A DNA stretch of 64,000 nucleotides from Nitrosospira sp. Is2 (lineage in GTDB: Bacteria; Pseudomonadota; Gammaproteobacteria; Burkholderiales; Nitrosomonadaceae), in assembly GCF_033095785.1 (NCBI RefSeq), contig NZ_CP137134.1, forward strand, positions 3,510,274-3,574,273, written 5' to 3'. Shown one piece after another: positions 59,166 through 64,000 of this stretch. Position numbers and translations under genes: made by a program. Position 1 is the stretch's first letter. Every line of letters begins with the position of its first letter. Under the pieces are notes generated by a model. The model was not told the DNA's origin. It searched no databases and saw only the letters and a list, made by a program, of their open reading frames with translations.

Positions 59166-60550
59166 TTATGATGCCGATTTCGTGCGGACGCTGTTATAAA
59201 CGCCCTTTGCAAGGCCGCTATCACTGTTCTTTTTCTCAAAATACATAGCCTCATCAGCATGTCTGAGAAGTTGTTGCGCCTCGTCACCGTGCCGAGGGTA
59301 GAGTGCAATTCCTATGCTTGGCAGTATGCACAAGCTGCGGCCTCTTATTTTGATGGGTTGGCTGATAGCACTGCGGATTTTGTTGGCGATATTCGAGGCG
59401 TGCTCAGGCATCTGGATGTTTTCCAACAGCACCACAAACTCGTCACCGCCCATGCGCGCGACCGTATCCAAACCGCGCAGGCACCGCTTTAGACGATCGG
59501 CAACCTCTTGCAGCAGCTCATCGCCTGCAGCATGACCCAAAGAGTCATTGACTTGTTTGAAATTGTTCAAGTCCAGGTAGAGCACTGACATTTGCCCTTG
59601 TTCACGTCGTGTTCTTCCGAGCGCCATTATCAGGCGATCATATAAAAGTGCTCGGTTGGGTAGGCCGGTCAAGCCGTCGTATTGAGCCATGTGTTTTAGT
59701 CGGGCGTGTAACTGTTTTCGCTCGATAGCAGTAGCAACTTGAGCGGAGACGAATTGCACCAGTTCCTTGTCCTTCCTAGTGTAGCGTGCTCCGTCCGGGC
59801 TGCCTTTCAAAATCAGGGCACCGATAATACCCGTATGCGAATTGAGCGGGACGACCAGCCAGTACACCACATTGCTATCCGTGATGGCACCTGATCGATC
59901 GGGAAAGGTCGCCAGCGACTCAGGTCCCAGCAGCAGGGGCTGTCTGGTACGAATGACTTCTGCGCAGAGAGCACCTAGGGCTGTTTGCTGCAGTTCAGAC
60001 GCTCGCGGAAGTCACCCGTGTAATAGGGAAAGCTCAGCTGATCAGTTCTCTCATCGTACATCACCACGGAAAAGTTAGTCGCTGACAACAACTTGCCGAT
60101 TATTTGATGAATTAGCTGAAACAAAGAGGGTAGATCCTCTGCATTATGCGCGGCTTCAGAAATGGCATAGAGCGCGGCCTGCAGTGATTCAGCCTGTTTG
60201 CGCTCGGTGATGTCTCGAGCAACAGCAATCCTCACCTTATCGGCTTCCAACCAGCGGGCTGACCACATAATGTGCACCACTTGTCCATCCTTGCGTATAT
60301 AGCGGTTCTCAAAATCAAGTTTGGGATGCCCTGACATGATTTCATTGGCCGCTCGGAGAGTTATCGCTCGATCCTCGGGTACCACCATCTCTAACATAGC
60401 CTTGCCGATCATTTCTTTCGGTGTGTAGCCAAAAATGCGCTCGCACGCGGCACTGACAAATATAAAACGCCCCTCTCTATCAACAATGCAAATAGCGTCA
60501 AGCAGGTCATCTATAAATCTAGTCAACGATGCGCCAGGTTTTATATCCAT
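59166..60550 (-). pseudogene. PAS-GAF-GGDEF diguanylate cyclase gene with a frameshift
   Basis: From the ATG at 60550: a PAS domain (I-V-D-R-E-G-R-F-I-F-V-S then R-Y-I-R-K-D-G-Q-V-V-H) and the start of a GAF domain (FQLIHQIIGKLLSATNFS). The frame ends at 59975. At about 59988-59998 one base seems missing (CTGAACTGCAG). In the next frame the GAF continues (L-Q-Q-T-A-L-G-A-L-C-A-E-V) into a GGDEF domain with Y-D-G-L-T-G-L-P-N-R and the active-site M-G-G-D-E-F-V, ending at 59166. Intact it would be a soluble c-di-GMP synthase of about 460 residues. The second part alone (from about 59870) could still be an active cyclase. Confidence 0.85.
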
Positions 60551-60681
60551 ATGTGAAGGATGCTAGTTGGGGTTAACTAAACAATAAGCCATAAGGGCGC
60601 GTCTGCCCCTTTGTGGCTCGGCATCAAACTCTGCTTAAGCAGTCTTGTGGCGGCGCGATAAGCCCAGCAGACCCAGACCCG

Positions 60682-61014
60682 GGGGCAGAGTTTCGGCCAG
60701 CAATTGAAGTGGATGGGAAGAATCCGACTGGACGCGTTGGACTAGCCTGGTTTGATGACCGTACCGCAGTCATATCCTGGATTACAGCGCCAGACCTAGC
60801 CACGATGAAATCCCACCTGGTGCTACGCAAATTGTATACCGATGACTCATCCGGTCGGTTGATACGCCTCGCGGAAATCAGTGCCGGACGGGATAGCGGT
60901 GTGCCGCAAATGGTTGTGGACGGTTCAGATTTCTTATTGGCATGGACGGGGGACGCTCCGGATCATGGCGTCCACATGATATCCGTCTCCCGGGACTGGC
61001 TAAGAAATCTCTAA
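60682..61014 (+). pseudogene. 3'-end copy 2 of the sialidase-fold gene
   Basis: GGGCAGAGTTTCGGCCAG then CAATTGAAGTGGATGGGAA corresponds to 57585 onward of the intact gene, with one base or two lost (CAGCAATTG for CAGACAATTG), which breaks the frame at its start. From I-E-V-D-G-K-N-P-T-G-R-V-G-L-A-W to the stop the match is about 95%, and the downstream 75 bp are also shared. No start codon of its own is supported. Confidence 0.85.
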
Positions 61015-61086
61015 GAAACCTCTAAATAAGTTGATGTAGAGGGTTTTAGATAAAACGGGCCTTGCTTTCGGATTCCCTGCCATTTT

Positions 61087-61490
61087 AAAAATGGCCTCCT
61101 TTACACAGCCAACTTGCTTAATGGCCAATGGGAAAAAACAACATCAATGAGATCGATTTAGCATCGACAGCTTTGCAGCCCTTGTACTAGTTCCTTGTTA
61201 TCTGTGACTGTTAATGCGTTCGTTACGATCCCTTATAGTGGCAACGTGTCAGTCGTGGCTGCTTTCTACCTTGTAGGGTCGAGATTCTCCCCCAACTGAC
61301 GGACTTGCGCCCGCGCGAATACTCGTTTCATAACCTGATACTGTGGCTCGAATATCGAAGTACGGTGCCCTGCCCATCGTACTCCTCCTCACTAAACTGG
61401 TCCAGCCAACGATAAACAAGCCACGAATACATCTTTGCTGGACGCGTGCCGTTGCGGGAGAGCGCGTATTCATCCAGTGTTACCGTTCAG
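61087..61490. other. Stretch with one dubious mini-ORF
   Basis: No firm gene. A 42-codon minus frame at 61249-61377 (M-G-R-A-P-Y-F-D-I-R-A) has a strong AGGAGG 6 nt upstream, but an overlapping frame (W-L-D-Q-F-S-E-E-E-Y) also looks protein-like, so this may be the relic of a longer gene. Confidence 0.35.
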
Positions 61491-63278
61491 TTATGCCGTT
61501 CCGAATTCGTCGTCCAGCTCTTGCAAAAGCTTCTGTACCGCCTCATCCCTCACACTAACTCCATCATCATGGGCAGCTTCTAACATGGATGGCGGAAGAG
61601 CTTTCGCGGGCCTGACGCCAAGCTGTCGCAGCATTTCCGCTTGGCGTATTACATTTCCCCGCCCACCGGTGAGTTTGTTATGCGCGTTATCGTATTCTTT
61701 TTGCGCCTGCTTCAATCGATTACCAATCGATTCTAGATCTTCGACGAATCCCACGAGCTTGTCATAAAGTTCAGCGCCCCGCTTAGCGATTTCAAGAGCA
61801 TTACGATTCTGCGCTTCTTGCCGCCAAAGGTGCGCGACCGTACGAACCACAAAAAGCAGCGTTGAAGGGCTGACGAGGAGTACGTTCTTTTCCCATGCAT
61901 GCATAAAAAGTTCTCGGTCATGGGTAATGGCAAGCATAAATGCGGGCTCTATAGGGATAAACATAAGGACGCAGTCCAGCGACTTCAAGCCATAAAGCGA
62001 CTGATACTGTTTATCAGATAGGACTTTGATATGAGTACGGACTGAATCAAGATGGCGCTTTACGGCGGCTTGAAGAGCGTTATCGTCCTCCGCGGCCACC
62101 GCGCTTTCGTAGGCAATGAGGGATAGCTTGGCGTCAATGACAAGATGACGGTCGTTAGGTAAATGAACAACAACGTCAAGTAGCGCACGTGAACTGTCCT
62201 CGCGGGCGTGGTGCTCCTGAACGTGATACTCCTCGCCCTTGCGTAGCCCAGAAGCCTCCAGTACGCGTTCCAAAACCAGCTCCCCCCAGCTCCCCTGGGT
62301 TTTATTGGAGCCCTTGAGGGCACTAGTAAGATTCTTCGCCTCCTGACTCAGGGATTGATTGAGTTCCATTAGCTGTCGAACTTGCTGCGCCAGAGCGCTG
62401 CGATCTTTACCCTCTTGCACGTATACTTCTTCTACTTTGCCTTGGAACTCGTTAATTTTTGTTTTGAGCGGTTCTAGCAGTTGTCCCAAATTTGTCTGGT
62501 TCTGTTCAGTAAAGCGTTTCGTCTTTTCTTCCAGTATATCGTTAGCAAGACTCTTAAACTGACTCGACAGAGCTTCTCGTGCTTCGTAAAGTAGTTTAAG
62601 TTTCTCCTCGGTCTGTTTTTGCTCCGCGTCGAGCTGCATCTTCAGCTCAGCCGATTGGGTTCGTAACTGAGCAGCTTCGGTCTGTGCCTGCTCACGGAGC
62701 TTTTGCTCCGCCTCGCGGTGGTCGCGCACAATGGAAAGGGCTTCTCGTTCCGCCTTGAGCTCCGCGCTAGTTGCGCTAAAACTCTCCCGTAATTCAGCCG
62801 ATTCCTCTAACAATTTCGCAAGCGCCTGAGTTGTGGACGCAAGCTCATGCTCGACCTCGTTTAGTCTTGCCGTTTTGGATGCAAGCTCTTGGGTTTTTTC
62901 TGCTTCGCGGGCGGTCGAGCCGAGTAGGGTTTGCTGGTTGTTCTTTTGCTCTTTTAAAAGTACTTCCTTCTCTGTTTCCAGAACGGCTACGCGGGAAGCA
63001 CGCTCGGACAGCGTCGAATTGCTCTGGCGCACGGTCTGAAGCTCATCCCGTAGCTGGCTCGTCTCTCTGGTAAGAAAGGCCAGGTCTGATCGGGCCTTAT
63101 CGCGATCCTCGGTCAGTGATTCGACTTGTGCTCTAGCAGTGGCTAGCTCTATCAAAACATTAGCTTTTGCGTTTTCGGCAGCGGCTGTAATGCGTCCCTT
63201 CAATGCCGTCCAGGTTAGCGCTATCCCCAGGGAGAAACCGAGCACCGCTGCAAGCAACGGAATTAACTGATCGTTCAT
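61491..63278 (-). CDS. rmuC: DNA recombination protein RmuC
   Basis: 595 residues. One N-terminal membrane helix (IPLLAAVLGFSLGIALTW), a long coiled coil (residues 30-270) with E-L-A-T-A-R-A-Q-V-E-S-L type heptads, and a C-terminal RmuC domain (290-560). The domain contains Q-G-S-W-G-E-L-V-L-E-R-V-L-E-A-S-G-L, D-V-V-V-H-L-P-N-D-R-H-L-V-I-D-A-K and Y-E-S-A-V, the nuclease-like PD-(D/E)xK core. RmuC limits inversions between short inverted repeats. Length is close to the usual 450-600. The ribosome site is weak (GAGGAAG 11-12 nt upstream). Confidence 0.93.
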   Translation of the reverse strand: MNDQLIPLLAAVLGFSLGIALTWTALKGRITAAAENAKANVLIELATARAQVESLTEDRDKARSDLAFLTRETSQLRDELQTVRQSNSTLSERASRVAVLETEKEVLLKEQKNNQQTLLGSTAREAEKTQELASKTARLNEVEHELASTTQALAKLLEESAELRESFSATSAELKAEREALSIVRDHREAEQKLREQAQTEAAQLRTQSAELKMQLDAEQKQTEEKLKLLYEAREALSSQFKSLANDILEEKTKRFTEQNQTNLGQLLEPLKTKINEFQGKVEEVYVQEGKDRSALAQQVRQLMELNQSLSQEAKNLTSALKGSNKTQGSWGELVLERVLEASGLRKGEEYHVQEHHAREDSSRALLDVVVHLPNDRHLVIDAKLSLIAYESAVAAEDDNALQAAVKRHLDSVRTHIKVLSDKQYQSLYGLKSLDCVLMFIPIEPAFMLAITHDRELFMHAWEKNVLLVSPSTLLFVVRTVAHLWRQEAQNRNALEIAKRGAELYDKLVGFVEDLESIGNRLKQAQKEYDNAHNKLTGGRGNVIRQAEMLRQLGVRPAKALPPSMLEAAHDDGVSVRDEAVQKLLQELDDEFGTA

Positions 63279-63696
63279 TTTCTGCGTCTTCCTCTTGTTT
63301 TATAAATAACTGTGGCGTTATGCGGCAGCTTCGTCCTCAGGAGGGGGGCGAAGAAATATCGGTTCCTAGATGTAGAAACCAAAGAATACGTTGTTGTGGA
63401 CAGAGCAGTATTCGCCACATTTATTCATCTATTGTTGAGTTTTATGGTTGAGCAAACAATTGGACTTACGTACACCTAATGCTGAGTATGGGTATTCTCG
63501 GGCTGGCAGGGCCGAGGCCGCCTCAGGAAGATCTTCTTTGTGTGGTGACGGGGTGGGTGCTGTAAGCAATCCCGGTGGGAAACCTCGTGGACGGGACGTA
63601 TCCGTCCAATTAGGTTTTCCATTAGGGTCACCACGGGCTAAGCATAGCGAACCGGATGGTCGGCAAGGCAGCTGCTCCCCAGGTATCAGCGCCGGC
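63279..63696. other. Intergenic stretch, no supported gene
   Basis: About 420 bp between rmuC and the ParE gene. Plus frame 63448-63717 is low-complexity Gly/Arg/Ser text with no ribosome site and is rejected. Probably the rmuC promoter region. Confidence 0.4.
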
Positions 63697-64000
63697 TCAA
63701 TCCTCCTCTTGCCCTAAATACCCTGCTTCGCGCTGATGACGAATCGCAAGAATCAGGACAGCGTCCTGAGCCTCCTCCAGGCTATAAAGGGCCACGTAAC
63801 CGGTATATCCGCGCGATATGGCCAACTCACGCAATCCATACTCCACAGGCCAGCCCACAAGAGGGTGCCGGATTAATAAATTTACCGCTTCTTCGATTAA
63901 TTCAAGCGTCTCTGCTGCCGCCTCTGGATCGTTATCAATCAAAAAGTGGGTTAGTCGTTCGAGATCGGTAAGCGCACGTTCCGAATAGCTCAGCTTTGCC
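63697..64000 (-). CDS. ParE/RelE-family toxin, start codon cut by the right edge
   Basis: About 100 residues. The frame is open to the window edge; the last base (64000) would be the G of the start codon, giving (M)A-K-L-S-Y-S-E-R-A-L-T-D-L-E-R-L-T-H-F. The family text continues: I-R-H-P-L-V-G-W-P-V-E-Y-G-L-R-E-L-A-I-S then Y-V-A-L-Y-S and I-R-H-Q-R-E-A-G-Y. This is a ParE/RelE-superfamily toxin. The antitoxin gene, normally directly upstream, is outside the window. Confidence 0.88.
   Translation of the reverse strand, partial: AKLSYSERALTDLERLTHFLIDNDPEAAAETLELIEEAVNLLIRHPLVGWPVEYGLRELAISRGYTGYVALYSLEEAQDAVLILAIRHQREAGYLGQEED

Noticed and set aside
63448..63717. 89-residue plus-strand frame near the right end
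   Set aside because: Low-complexity text, no ribosome site, and overlaps the end of the ParE gene.

Overview
The window looks like chromosomal DNA from a GC-rich betaproteobacterium of the ammonia-oxidiser type, most likely Nitrosospira or a close relative in the Nitrosomonadaceae. The reasons are: several PEP-CTERM proteins with the V-P-E-P-x-T-Y-A tail, the neighbouring dapA and bamC genes, and an orphan gamma subunit of the N-ATPase kind. This is inferred from family content; no marker gene such as rRNA is present. No tRNA, rRNA or CRISPR array was seen.

Layout. 1-1762 (minus) is the open 5' part of a large protein that runs off the left edge and carries an HEXXH motif. 2.4-20.2 kb is a loose set of accessory genes: PEP-CTERM proteins (2930, 16438, 17504, 19106), an SDR oxidoreductase, lipoproteins, an SGNH hydrolase, two tandem small exported paralogs, pssA, a class-3 lipase, a NYN-LOTUS protein, a GFA-family protein and an EexN-like lipoprotein. 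20.4-25.7 kb is a phage-derived module. It has a minus-strand replication-type operon, a divergent leaderless HTH repressor, three operators between them, and a fourth operator inside a promoter about 1.5 kb away. 25.7-33.6 kb holds a VOC protein, a DUF4142 protein, an AlgJ/AlgI-like O-acetylation pair, a 26-residue membrane peptide with its own palindrome and terminator, an RTX protein and a frameshifted PEP-CTERM gene. 34-41.5 kb is more housekeeping in character: an acyltransferase-like membrane protein, OsmC, an SLC13 transporter, an orphan ATPase gamma, bamC and dapA. 42-45.7 kb is an MCE-type lipid ABC transporter operon (STAS-permease fusion, ATPase, MlaD protein, lipoprotein).

46-55 kb: after a decayed IS3 element and a partial copy of the transporter lipoprotein come a histidine kinase and a group-ECF42-type sigma factor. 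The sigma gene is followed by three DGPF/YCII genes, a PhnB-like VOC gene, a DUF1428 gene, two GST genes and a convergent carotenoid oxygenase. Two promoters of identical design (TGTCGA, 17 bp, CGAC) stand before the first YCII gene and before the VOC gene, and are the likely sigma targets. This regulon is the most coherent system in the window.

55-61 kb is rearranged DNA. Diverged repeats flank a small gene. A sialidase-fold gene is followed by two extra copies of its own 3' end, which bracket a frameshifted PAS-GAF-GGDEF gene. rmuC and a ParE-type toxin cut by the right edge close the window. Many accessory genes are broken by single-base or short indels, so either the region is decaying or the assembly has residual indel errors.
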